A stretch of 64,000 bases of DNA, taken from contig CANFHU010000002.1 of NCBI GenBank assembly GCA_947446925.1, positions 62,001 through 126,000 of the forward strand, given 5' to 3'. The stretch is from Flavobacteriia bacterium (GTDB lineage: Bacteria > Bacteroidota > Bacteroidia > Flavobacteriales_D > Crocinitomicaceae). Position 1 is the first letter of the stretch. Each line of letters starts with the position of its first letter. The notes below the pieces were generated by a model. The model did no database searches, was not told where the DNA came from, and saw only the letters and a program-made list of their open reading frames with translations. This document shows, one piece after another, positions 27,384-35,477 of the stretch. A program made the translations under genes and the position numbers.

Positions 27384-27734
27384 CTAGTGTGCATTAACGT
27401 TGTTTAGTGCTTCTGTTATAGAAGGACTAAATGTGAATATTTCATTTAATTTAGAAATTGCAAAGAGTTTTTCTACGTTTCCTTGAATTCCACAGAGGGT
27501 AACTTCTGCGCCTACATTTCTTGTTCTTGTCAATATTCGAACAAAGAAGTTTAAGCCTGAACTTGTTATATATTCTAGTTTACTCAAGTCAAAATAGAAT
27601 AGCATTTTATTATCCTCGATATTTTCTTGAATTTCTTTTAATAAATCAGCGGTGTCATTATCGGTTACAATTCTTCCTTCGATAGAAATAATAACAGCTT
27701 TCGCTTCGTTGCGTAATATATGTTTTATACTCAC
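27384..27734 (-). CDS. STAS-domain (anti-sigma-factor antagonist-like) protein
   Basis: A 116-residue single STAS domain. FYFDLSKLEYITSSGLNFFVRI (about residues 56-77) has the loop with Ser residues that is phosphorylated in SpoIIAA/RsbV-type proteins. No cognate kinase, phosphatase or sigma factor is present nearby, so the partner is unknown. It is 6 nt downstream of the Fur-family gene and 1 nt upstream of purA. Confidence 0.88.
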   Translation of the reverse strand: MSIKHILRNEAKAVIISIEGRIVTDNDTADLLKEIQENIEDNKMLFYFDLSKLEYITSSGLNFFVRILTRTRNVGAEVTLCGIQGNVEKLFAISKLNEIFTFSPSITEALNNVNAH

Positions 27735-27740
27735 AATAAA

Positions 27741-28184
27741 TTATTTATCAGATTTTTTAATCCCGTAAAAATATAACGAATGGTGTTGAATTTCTACATT
27801 AAATACTTCCTCGATAGTAGCTTTTATTTGTTGTATACGTGGGTCACAAAACTCAATAACTTCCCCTGTATCGGTAAGCATGACGTGATCATGCTGTTTA
27901 GAGCCATGTGATTTCTCAAATTGAGCAATGTTTTTACCAAATTGATGTTTACGTACTAGATTACAAGCAAGTAAAAGTTCGATTGTATTGTATAATGTCG
28001 CGCGTGAAACGCGATAATTTTGCATTTTCATTTTGTTGTATAATGTTTCTACATCAAAATGTCCTGGGTATGCATATATTTCTGCAAGTATAGCAAAACG
28101 TTCAGGCGTTTTTCTATGGCTGTGTTGTTCTAAATACGCTGAAAAAATATTTTTTACAGTATTTTGTAACTCTTCTACTTGCAT
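27741..28184 (-). CDS. Fur-family transcriptional regulator
   Basis: A 147-residue metal-responsive repressor. The winged helix contains RKTPERFAILAEIY and the recognition-helix region RVSRATLYNTIELLLA. The metal region has KQHDHVMLTDTGEVIEFCDP, with HxH-type ligands. The C-terminal CxxC structural zinc sites of some Fur proteins are missing. Ferric uptake, zinc or peroxide sensing cannot be separated from sequence alone. It leads a short run with the STAS gene and purA. Confidence 0.9.
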   Translation of the reverse strand: MQVEELQNTVKNIFSAYLEQHSHRKTPERFAILAEIYAYPGHFDVETLYNKMKMQNYRVSRATLYNTIELLLACNLVRKHQFGKNIAQFEKSHGSKQHDHVMLTDTGEVIEFCDPRIQQIKATIEEVFNVEIQHHSLYFYGIKKSDK

Positions 28185-28268
28185 TACATCTATTAAAAAG
28201 CGAAAATAACTATTATTATATGGAATACGACACGAATAATTAAAGATTTATTAACGAGTTTTTAACTA

Positions 28269-28300
28269 AAAAAGGCTGTCTATTTAGAGACAGCCTTTTT
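28269..28300 (-). terminator. spoT terminator
   Basis: The 13-bp stem AAAAAGGCTGTCT/AGACAGCCTTTTT has a 6-nt loop and lies directly after the spoT stop. The T run follows on the minus strand. Confidence 0.93.
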
Positions 28301-28303
28301 GGT

Positions 28304-30526
28304 TTATTTTGCTTGGATGATTTCTTGGTCTTCAAAATCCCAGCGTTCGATTCTTTCTACGCCTTCGATTTGTTCGAATTGTTTGGTTAATGCATCGAGA
28401 TGTTCGGTGTCATAGACCATTACTTTTATTAATCCTTCAAATATTCCATCGTTTGCTTCAAACGAAATAGATTTCATATCTACATTTAATTGGTTAGATA
28501 TGATTTCTGTTATTCTATTTACGATTCCTACGTTGTCAATACCTATCAGACGTAAGGATGCTAAATGTTCTATTAATTCGGTGTTTATCCAGTTTGCTTT
28601 TACACATCTAAAAGCCATTTTAGAATGTAGGTGTTCTGCATTAGGACAATTGTTTCTGTGAACTTTTATTTCGTCATGTCCACCTAAGTAACCGAAAATA
28701 GCATCTCCAGGTATTGGGTTACAACATTTTGCAAGTTTATAACCAAAACCATCATATTCAGTATCAAATTCAATGTTTTTACCTTCTTCTAAATCTTTTT
28801 GTCTTCTTGTTTCTGTTTGAATAAAAGACTTGTCGATTACTAAATTTCCTTTATTATCTTCTAATTCACGTAATTTATTTAGGTCAATTTTAGCTTTCGC
28901 GATGCGAATAAACAAATCCATTTGATTTTGGATACCAAAATAGCGTTCTATTGCAGTGATGTTTTCTTTATTGTTGTTTAGATTGAATTGTTTTAATTTT
29001 CGTTCAAGAATTTCCTTACCATCCTGAACAATAATTTTTCTTTGTTCGTTTAACGTACCGCGAATTTTTTGTTTTGCTCTTGCTGAATACACAAAGTTTA
29101 ACCATTCTTCTGTTGGTTTTTGTTTTTCAGAGGTGATTATTTCTATTTGATCACCATTGTGTAATTTATAACTTAATGGAACTAACTGGGTGTTTACCTT
29201 TGCTCCGATACATTTATTTCCAATACTTGTATGGATATCGTAAGCGAAATCTAGTATGGTTGCACCAGTTGGTAATACACGTAATTGTCCTTTAGGTGTA
29301 AATACATAAATTTCATCTGAAAATAAGTTCATTTTGAACTCATTAACAAAGTCCATTGCACTTAAGTTGTGATTTTCCATTAAATCACGAATCTCTGCTA
29401 TCCAACGATCAAATTTGGAGTCTTCGGAATCATTTTCTTTGTATTTATAGTGTGCTGCAAGTCCTTTTTCAGCAATTTCATCCATGCGTTTAGAACGAAT
29501 TTGTACCTCAACCCATTTTCCTAAATCGGACATTACGGTTGTATGTAGTGATTCATATCCATTAGCACGCGGTGTGGAAATCCAATCGCGTAAACGTTCA
29601 GGACTTGGTTGGTAAAAGTCAGTTACCATGGAATATATTCTCCAACAATCTGGCTTTTCTAATTCCACAGGTGTGTCTACGATTACGCGAATTGCAAATA
29701 AATCATATACTTCTTCAAATGGAAGTACTTTTGTTTGCATTTTCCTCCAAATCGAGGAGATAGATTTTGTTCTAGCTTTAACCTCATATACATATCCCTC
29801 ATGATCCAATGTTTCTTTAATTGGTTTCACAAATGATTTGATAAAACGATCACGCGATTCTTTGGTAGATTTTAATTTGCTTTCGACCAAATGATAATTA
29901 TCTGGATCTGTATGTAAGAATCCAAGGTCTTCTAATTCACTTTTAATGGAGTGTAAACCCAATCGATGAGCCAATGGCGCATACAAGAATTTTGTCTCAG
30001 AAGCAATTTTCAAACGTTTGTCTGCGCGCATACTTCCAAGCGTACGCATGTTGTGTAAGCGATCGGCTAATTTGATTAATACAACGCGAATATCATCTGA
30101 AATGGTTAGAATCATTTTACGGAAATTTTCCGCTTGTATCGATGAATTTTCGTCAAAAATTTCCGGAATTTTTGTTAATCCATCAATAATTCGTCTGCAT
30201 TTATCCCCGAATAATTCTTCAATATCCTCAAGAGTTATATAGGTATCTTCCACAGTGTCATGTAATAATGCGCAAGCAATACTTGTGGCACCTAATCCCA
30301 TCTCTTCAGAAACAATACGTGCAACTGCAATTGGGTGATAAATATATGGTTCACCGGACTTACGACGCATGTCTTTATGTGCTTCTACAGCAATGTCAAA
30401 GGCTTTACGAACCATTTTTAAATCTTCTTTGGAAAGGTTTTTTGCAGTTTTTAGTAAGCCTTTAAACGCTTGTAGAATTTCTTTTCTTTCTTTTTCTAAA
30501 TCAATTCCTTCTGGTAATGTTGACAT
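28304..30526 (-). CDS. spoT: Bifunctional (p)ppGpp synthetase/hydrolase (RelA/SpoT family)
   Basis: A 740-residue enzyme that makes and breaks the alarmone (p)ppGpp. The HD hydrolase domain is intact (His64 in YIYHP, His89-Asp90 in LLHDTVEDT). The synthetase domain (about residues 250-370) has FEEVYDLFAIRVIV and RPNGY-like PRANGYESLHT. TGS (FTPKGQLRVLPTGATILDFAY) and C-terminal ACT (RLIGIDNVGIVNRITEI) domains follow. As both catalytic halves look complete, a dual-function Rsh role is likely. Confidence 0.95.
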   Translation of the reverse strand: MSTLPEGIDLEKERKEILQAFKGLLKTAKNLSKEDLKMVRKAFDIAVEAHKDMRRKSGEPYIYHPIAVARIVSEEMGLGATSIACALLHDTVEDTYITLEDIEELFGDKCRRIIDGLTKIPEIFDENSSIQAENFRKMILTISDDIRVVLIKLADRLHNMRTLGSMRADKRLKIASETKFLYAPLAHRLGLHSIKSELEDLGFLHTDPDNYHLVESKLKSTKESRDRFIKSFVKPIKETLDHEGYVYEVKARTKSISSIWRKMQTKVLPFEEVYDLFAIRVIVDTPVELEKPDCWRIYSMVTDFYQPSPERLRDWISTPRANGYESLHTTVMSDLGKWVEVQIRSKRMDEIAEKGLAAHYKYKENDSEDSKFDRWIAEIRDLMENHNLSAMDFVNEFKMNLFSDEIYVFTPKGQLRVLPTGATILDFAYDIHTSIGNKCIGAKVNTQLVPLSYKLHNGDQIEIITSEKQKPTEEWLNFVYSARAKQKIRGTLNEQRKIIVQDGKEILERKLKQFNLNNNKENITAIERYFGIQNQMDLFIRIAKAKIDLNKLRELEDNKGNLVIDKSFIQTETRRQKDLEEGKNIEFDTEYDGFGYKLAKCCNPIPGDAIFGYLGGHDEIKVHRNNCPNAEHLHSKMAFRCVKANWINTELIEHLASLRLIGIDNVGIVNRITEIISNQLNVDMKSISFEANDGIFEGLIKVMVYDTEHLDALTKQFEQIEGVERIERWDFEDQEIIQAK

Positions 30527-30614
30527 TTATTCTAAATTAAATTTCAGTTTAATATACGAATTTTAATGCAGTAATCTGCATTTCTAATTTCTTTCTTTGT
30601 GTTGTTGAATGCAA

Positions 30615-30650
30615 AAGAGTCTTCTAAAATGGTTTAGAAGACTCTTTTTT
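30615..30650 (-). terminator. Fumarylacetoacetase terminator
   Basis: A 16-bp perfect stem (30615-30630 with 30635-30650) has a 4-nt loop (ATGG). On the minus strand it is downstream of the fahA stop and ends in a T run. Confidence 0.92.
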
Positions 30651-30665
30651 ATCGTAATTTTTTAA

Positions 30666-31949
30666 TTATTTCGCAGGTAAAATTTTCGCGGCAACTTCTC
30701 CAAATCCGATGCGTACGCCATTACTTTCACAGTAACCACGCATGATTACAGTGTCATGATCTTGGATGAATTTACGCTCTGTACCATCGTTTAATTGTAA
30801 TGGTTTAGTTCCTTTCCAAGCTAATTCTAACATAGAACCATAGGAGTTTGGTGTTGGACCAGAAATAGTTCCAGACCCCATTAAATCTCCACAACGCACA
30901 TTGCAACCATTCACTGTATGGTGTGCTAATTGTTGTGCCATATTCCAATACATGTATTTAAAGTTGGATTCACAGATTAAGTTCTCTGTTCCATTTTCAG
31001 GTTGAATCAATACTTCTAAATTAATATCATAACTTTTTTCTCCTTCAAATTCTAAATAAGAAAGTACTTCAGGATGTTGTTCTGGACCAGCAACTTTATA
31101 TGCTTGTAAAGCGTCCATTGTTACTACCCAAGCAGAGATGCTTGATGCAAAGTTTTTGGATAAGAAAGGTCCTAGTGGAACATATTCCCATGTTTGGATG
31201 TCACGAGCAGACCAGTCATTAAACAATACCATTCCAAAGATAAAGTCTTCCGCTTCGTTTGGTGTGATTGAATCTCCTAATGGTTTTCCATCATAGGTAA
31301 TGAATGCAGTTTCTAATTCGAAATCTAAATTACGACATGGTGCGTAAATCGGATCTTTTTCTGGATCTGGTTTGATTTGTCCTTTTGGTCTGTGGATATT
31401 TTGTCCTGAAAGAATCACAGAACTCGCTCTACCATGGTATCCAACAGGAATCCATAACCAGTTTGGTAATAATGCGTTGTTTGGATCACGGAACATAGTA
31501 CCAACGTTTGTAGCGTGCTCACGGCTAGAGTAGAAATCGGTATAATCTCCAATTTTTACAGGCATTAGCATAATCACACTTTTATTTGGAATTAATACTT
31601 GTTCTGCGTGGTGTGTGTTTTTTTGCAATTCATCATTAGCTGTATCCAACAAGTAAGAGATTCTATTTCTCAATTCTCTCGTAGCTTGTTTTCCTTTCCC
31701 CATTAAATGGTTTAGTGCATCTGTATCAAAGTCAGTTGCATCGAACGCTAAATTGTCCAAATAACCTAGTACGTGTAATGTTTTTAAGTCCAATACGTGG
31801 TTACCGATACGTACCCCAACACGTGCACTTAAAGAGGAGGTTTTAAAAACTCCGAAAGGTAAATTTTGAATAGGGAAGTCAGAACCTGCTGGTACATTTA
31901 CCCAAGATTTCAATGCTGGATTATTTGCTGCAATTGTTGAATTTGCCAT
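30666..31949 (-). CDS. fahA: Fumarylacetoacetase
   Basis: A 427-residue enzyme of the last step of tyrosine and homogentisate breakdown, giving fumarate and acetoacetate. Family signatures are LPFGVFKTSS near the N terminus, YTDFYSSREHATNVGTMFR (active-site region), WIPVGYHGRASSV and MVLFNDWSARDIQTWEYVPLGPFL. The other genes of the pathway are not in this window. It is a single-gene unit with its own terminator and -7 box. Confidence 0.96.
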   Translation of the reverse strand: MANSTIAANNPALKSWVNVPAGSDFPIQNLPFGVFKTSSLSARVGVRIGNHVLDLKTLHVLGYLDNLAFDATDFDTDALNHLMGKGKQATRELRNRISYLLDTANDELQKNTHHAEQVLIPNKSVIMLMPVKIGDYTDFYSSREHATNVGTMFRDPNNALLPNWLWIPVGYHGRASSVILSGQNIHRPKGQIKPDPEKDPIYAPCRNLDFELETAFITYDGKPLGDSITPNEAEDFIFGMVLFNDWSARDIQTWEYVPLGPFLSKNFASSISAWVVTMDALQAYKVAGPEQHPEVLSYLEFEGEKSYDINLEVLIQPENGTENLICESNFKYMYWNMAQQLAHHTVNGCNVRCGDLMGSGTISGPTPNSYGSMLELAWKGTKPLQLNDGTERKFIQDHDTVIMRGYCESNGVRIGFGEVAAKILPAK

Positions 31950-31987
31950 ATTTTTTTAAGATTAATTTCTTTGTTCTTTACTTGTTA

Positions 31988-31995
31988 CAAATATA
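31988..31995 (-). promoter_or_regulatory. -7 box of fahA
   Basis: The minus-strand sequence TATATTTG matches TAnnTTTG and lies 38 nt before the ATG. No clear -33 TTTG was found. Confidence 0.45.
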
Positions 31996-32075
31996 GAAAT
32001 ATTATTTTTTTAGTTTGACTTTTTTATCTTCGAATGAAAACGTAACGATTGTTCATCATTTTTCATTTTTTAATC

Positions 32076-32107
32076 TTGTTTTTGATTATTTATTTATCTT
32101 ATATTTG
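32076..32107 (+). promoter_or_regulatory. Promoter of umuDC
   Basis: TATATTTG (32100-32107) matches the -7 consensus, and TTG at 32076-32078 lies 21 nt upstream as a -33 element. The start codon is 18 nt after the -7 box. No LexA box could be recognised. Confidence 0.5.
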
Positions 32108-32125
32108 TTTAAATTTTAATCAAAA

Positions 32126-32575
32126 ATGAAGTTGTTGTCAAAAATCACTACAAGAACCTTGGATATTTTTCCAGTTTCAGTAGATACAGTTTTAGAAATC
32201 CCAGTTGTTTCAACAGCTATTTCGGCAGGATTTCCTTCTCCTGCGTTGGATTTTATTGATTTATCCATTGATATGAATAAACATTTGATTAAGAGACCTT
32301 CATCTACCTTTTACGGTCGTGTTAAAGGTCAGTCTATGAAGGATGTAGGTATTACAGATGGTGACTTATTAGTTATCGATAAAAGTATTACTCCGAAAGA
32401 CGATCAAATTGCAGTTTGCTATGTCGATGGTGAATTTACGATCAAAAAAATTAAATTCGAACAAGATGTGTGTTGGTTAATCCCGGCGAACGATGCCTAT
32501 CAACCGATTCGTGTGACGAGTCAAAATGATTTTTTAATTTGGGGAATTGTTACGCATGTAATAAAAGCCTTTTAA
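32126..32575 (+). CDS. umuD: UmuD-like S24 autoprotease
   Basis: A 149-residue LexA/UmuD-fold protease lacking a DNA-binding domain. The Ser-Lys dyad is Ser70 (GQSMKD) and Lys107 (DGEFTIKKI). A likely self-cleavage site Ala34-Gly35 in ISAGFPSPA matches the UmuD pattern. Cleaved UmuD' would join the neighbouring UmuC to form a translesion polymerase after DNA damage. It overlaps umuC by 1 nt (TAATG). Confidence 0.93.
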   Translation: MKLLSKITTRTLDIFPVSVDTVLEIPVVSTAISAGFPSPALDFIDLSIDMNKHLIKRPSSTFYGRVKGQSMKDVGITDGDLLVIDKSITPKDDQIAVCYVDGEFTIKKIKFEQDVCWLIPANDAYQPIRVTSQNDFLIWGIVTHVIKAF

Positions 32576-33834
32576 TGTTTGCTTTAATTGATTGTAATAA
32601 TTTTTATGCATCGTGTGAGCGTGTATTTCGGCCAGAGTTGGTAGGAAAACCAATTGTTGTTTTGTCGAATAACGACGGAGCAGTTATCGCGCGTAGCAAT
32701 GAGGCAAAAGCCTTAGGAGTTCCTATGGGAGCGATTGCTTTTGAATACGAATCTTTTTTTCTCAAAAATAATATACATGTTTTTTCAGCCAATTTTGCGT
32801 TGTATGGAGACATGAGTAGTAGGGTAATGAATCTCCTTGGTGAATATAGTCCAGAGATCGAAATTTATAGTATCGATGAAGCATTTTTGAAATTAAAAGG
32901 CTTTGATTATGTGGATTTAGATGTGTATGGAAAGGATATGCAACGACGTGTCACGAAATGGACGGGGATTCCAATTAGTGTAGGAATTGCACCTACGAAA
33001 GCACTTTCGAAAGTCGCAAATCGCATCGCTAAAAAATACCCAGACAGGACAGGAAGTTCGTATGTGATAGATTCGGAAGAAAAACGATTGAAAGCGTTGA
33101 AATGGTTACAGGTGGAAGATGTGTGGGGGATAGGTAGACAACATACAACACGGCTCAAGTCCTATGGTGTACGAACAGCATTTGATTTTACACAACTGAA
33201 TGATGCATGGGTACGTCGTAACATGAGTGTGGTGGAGTTACGTTTAAAACATGATTTGTCCGGTATAGTTACGTTAGATTTAGAAAAAGTGAAGCCGCGA
33301 AAAAATATTGCGACAACGCGCTCTTTTGAACGGAACCTAGTTCATTTTAGTGATATTCAAGAACGAGTAACCACTTTTGCAGTTGCATGTGCAGAGAAAC
33401 TTCGTCGGCAAAACGATTGTTGTAATTCTTTACTAGTGTTTTTGAGAACAAATGCACACAGACAAGAATTAGAGCAGTACTCTAATAGTACCGTTGTAAA
33501 GTTTCCTTTTGCAACGAACTCGAGTATTGAATTAGTTAAGTTTGCGACAGAAGGACTTAAACGTATTTTTCGACAAGGATATCAATACAAAAAAGCAGGT
33601 GTTGTCATCCTAGATTTTAAACCTGAAAATGAAATCCAATTAAATTTATTTGAAAACAGTAATCCTAAACACATTGAATTAATGAAAACAATGGATGTAA
33701 TAAATCATTGTTATGGTCAACAAAAAATTAGATTAGCTAGTCAGGATCAAAAACGTGTATGGAAGATGAAGCAAGAGCGACTTTCCCCAAGGTATACAAC
33801 CCGTTTACAAGATATTATTGTCGTTAAAGCGTGA
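32575..33834 (+). CDS. umuC: Y-family DNA polymerase UmuC
   Basis: A 419-residue translesion polymerase. ATG 32575 is chosen because it gives [18 protein letters not shown], the standard start with the first catalytic Asp; an upstream in-frame start at 32539 lies inside umuD. The second acidic pair is in [30 protein letters not shown] and the helix-hairpin region [17 protein letters not shown] are also typical. The C terminus keeps the little-finger and tail regions. The TAATG overlap implies coupled translation with umuD. Confidence 0.95.
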   Translation: MFALIDCNNFYASCERVFRPELVGKPIVVLSNNDGAVIARSNEAKALGVPMGAIAFEYESFFLKNNIHVFSANFALYGDMSSRVMNLLGEYSPEIEIYSIDEAFLKLKGFDYVDLDVYGKDMQRRVTKWTGIPISVGIAPTKALSKVANRIAKKYPDRTGSSYVIDSEEKRLKALKWLQVEDVWGIGRQHTTRLKSYGVRTAFDFTQLNDAWVRRNMSVVELRLKHDLSGIVTLDLEKVKPRKNIATTRSFERNLVHFSDIQERVTTFAVACAEKLRRQNDCCNSLLVFLRTNAHRQELEQYSNSTVVKFPFATNSSIELVKFATEGLKRIFRQGYQYKKAGVVILDFKPENEIQLNLFENSNPKHIELMKTMDVINHCYGQQKIRLASQDQKRVWKMKQERLSPRYTTRLQDIIVVKA

Positions 33835-33860
33835 CTTGAAATAAGTTTTACAAGATAAAA

Positions 33861-35477
33861 TTATACTTGTCTTGATTTATACATATAGTTTCTTAATATC
33901 TTACCAAGCGTTATTACTAATAATACTAATGCACCTGCACCAAAAGTTCTACCAATTAAATCCCCGTTCGTAGCATAAAATGTTTTTTCTTGGTTACGTT
34001 TTAATGTCCCACGTAAACTTGTTTCTTTCCACCAAGATGTTTCGGATAAAATGTCACCACGTTGGTTGATAAAACAGGAAATTCCAGTGTTTGCAGAGCG
34101 CGCTACAGATTTCCTGTTTTCAATTGCGCGTAATTGAGAAAAAGCACGATGTTGTTTATAGCCAGGAGTATTACCCCACCAACCATCATTCGTTATGACG
34201 AACAATAATTCAGCACCTTTATGGCATTGTTCTGCAACAAAACTTCCATATAGAGATTCGTAACATACAATAGGTGCAATTTTCATTCCTTTTGTATGGA
34301 ATACTTGCGCGTAGTCTTCAATTCCTAATGTACCAGAAGCACCGCCGTTATCAATGGAAAGTTGTTCTAAAGCAGGAAAAACATTCGAAAAAGGAACTTT
34401 TTCAACACCAAGTACAAGCTTTGATTTATGTAAAAAACGAGGTTTATCATGTTGATCAATTAACATGGAAGAATTGTAATATTCTTCATAGCCAGGCCCA
34501 CCTTCGATTTTTCGTGATGCACGGGAATGTTTGTCTTTAAAAAATTTACTTGTCGATGCGCCAATCAATAAAGAGGAGTTATTCCACTTAGCTTTACGCT
34601 CTACCAAATAATGATAATGAATAATACGCTCCACTTCATCTTCATAAAAATTGAAAGGAAGTGCAGTTTCAGGTGCTAATACAAATTCCGTTTTTGGAGT
34701 AATTAAGGAGTCTGCTAAATCACAAATTCGATCGAGTTGATTTTCAATACTTCCAGTGAATTTTTCATTGTAAGGATCAACATTAGGTTGAGTAACAATA
34801 ATTTCAGTGTTTTTTCCGATTTGATCATAACTGTAATATTGGATAAGTGAAAATACAATTGGAAAAATAAGAATCGACGCCAAAAATAAAAGTAAGTTAC
34901 GTTGAGAATCGAAAGATTTTTTTTGAAAATAAAGATGTTTTACTAAAAAGAACACTAGGAGATTTACAAGTAAAATCCAGAAAGAACCACCTAAAACTCC
35001 TGAAATAGAATACCATTGAATAAGTTTAGGAGAAGAAGCAAATACATTACCAAAATTTAACCAAGGCCAAGAAAGTTCCCATTCATAATGAATGTATTCA
35101 AAACCAATCCAAAATAATATAAATGCAATATATCCTTCACGTATACCAACTCGTTTTTTTGTGATGTGAAATAACTGAAATACAGCAGCCATAATTAAAG
35201 AGTTTAGAACAAATGCTAATATTGCCCCACCAGCGCTTGCATTCCAAATCCACCATGTTGTACCAAGATTATACAGGAAAAAAGTAATGTAACTATGTAT
35301 AAAAAGTTTGGAGGATTTATATTTATTACTAAAAATAGAATCTTCGATAAGTAATAATGGTGCCAAGCCAAGAAAAGCCAAAAAAGGAATACTTCCTGTG
35401 AATGGAAAGGATAAGATTAGAATAATACCTGCAGATATACTTAAGGTAAATCTTTGATTTTTTGTTAATTGTATCAT
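33861..35477 (-). CDS. lnt: Apolipoprotein N-acyltransferase
   Basis: A 538-residue inner-membrane enzyme that adds the third acyl chain to lipoproteins. About six to eight membrane helices precede a periplasmic nitrilase-like domain. The catalytic triad fits Glu270 (LAPETALPF), Lys350 (LHKSKLV) and Cys404 (IVCYES). A final helix follows near residue 515. It overlaps the upstream gene by 4 nt, which suggests co-expression with that unknown protein. Confidence 0.94.
   Translation of the reverse strand: MIQLTKNQRFTLSISAGIILILSFPFTGSIPFLAFLGLAPLLLIEDSIFSNKYKSSKLFIHSYITFFLYNLGTTWWIWNASAGGAILAFVLNSLIMAAVFQLFHITKKRVGIREGYIAFILFWIGFEYIHYEWELSWPWLNFGNVFASSPKLIQWYSISGVLGGSFWILLVNLLVFFLVKHLYFQKKSFDSQRNLLLFLASILIFPIVFSLIQYYSYDQIGKNTEIIVTQPNVDPYNEKFTGSIENQLDRICDLADSLITPKTEFVLAPETALPFNFYEDEVERIIHYHYLVERKAKWNNSSLLIGASTSKFFKDKHSRASRKIEGGPGYEEYYNSSMLIDQHDKPRFLHKSKLVLGVEKVPFSNVFPALEQLSIDNGGASGTLGIEDYAQVFHTKGMKIAPIVCYESLYGSFVAEQCHKGAELLFVITNDGWWGNTPGYKQHRAFSQLRAIENRKSVARSANTGISCFINQRGDILSETSWWKETSLRGTLKRNQEKTFYATNGDLIGRTFGAGALVLLVITLGKILRNYMYKSRQV

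Noticed and set aside
33834-33870. Hairpin between the convergent umuC and lnt genes
   Set aside because: Only a weak 5-bp stem with mismatches could be drawn, and it extends into the lnt coding end, so no terminator is claimed.
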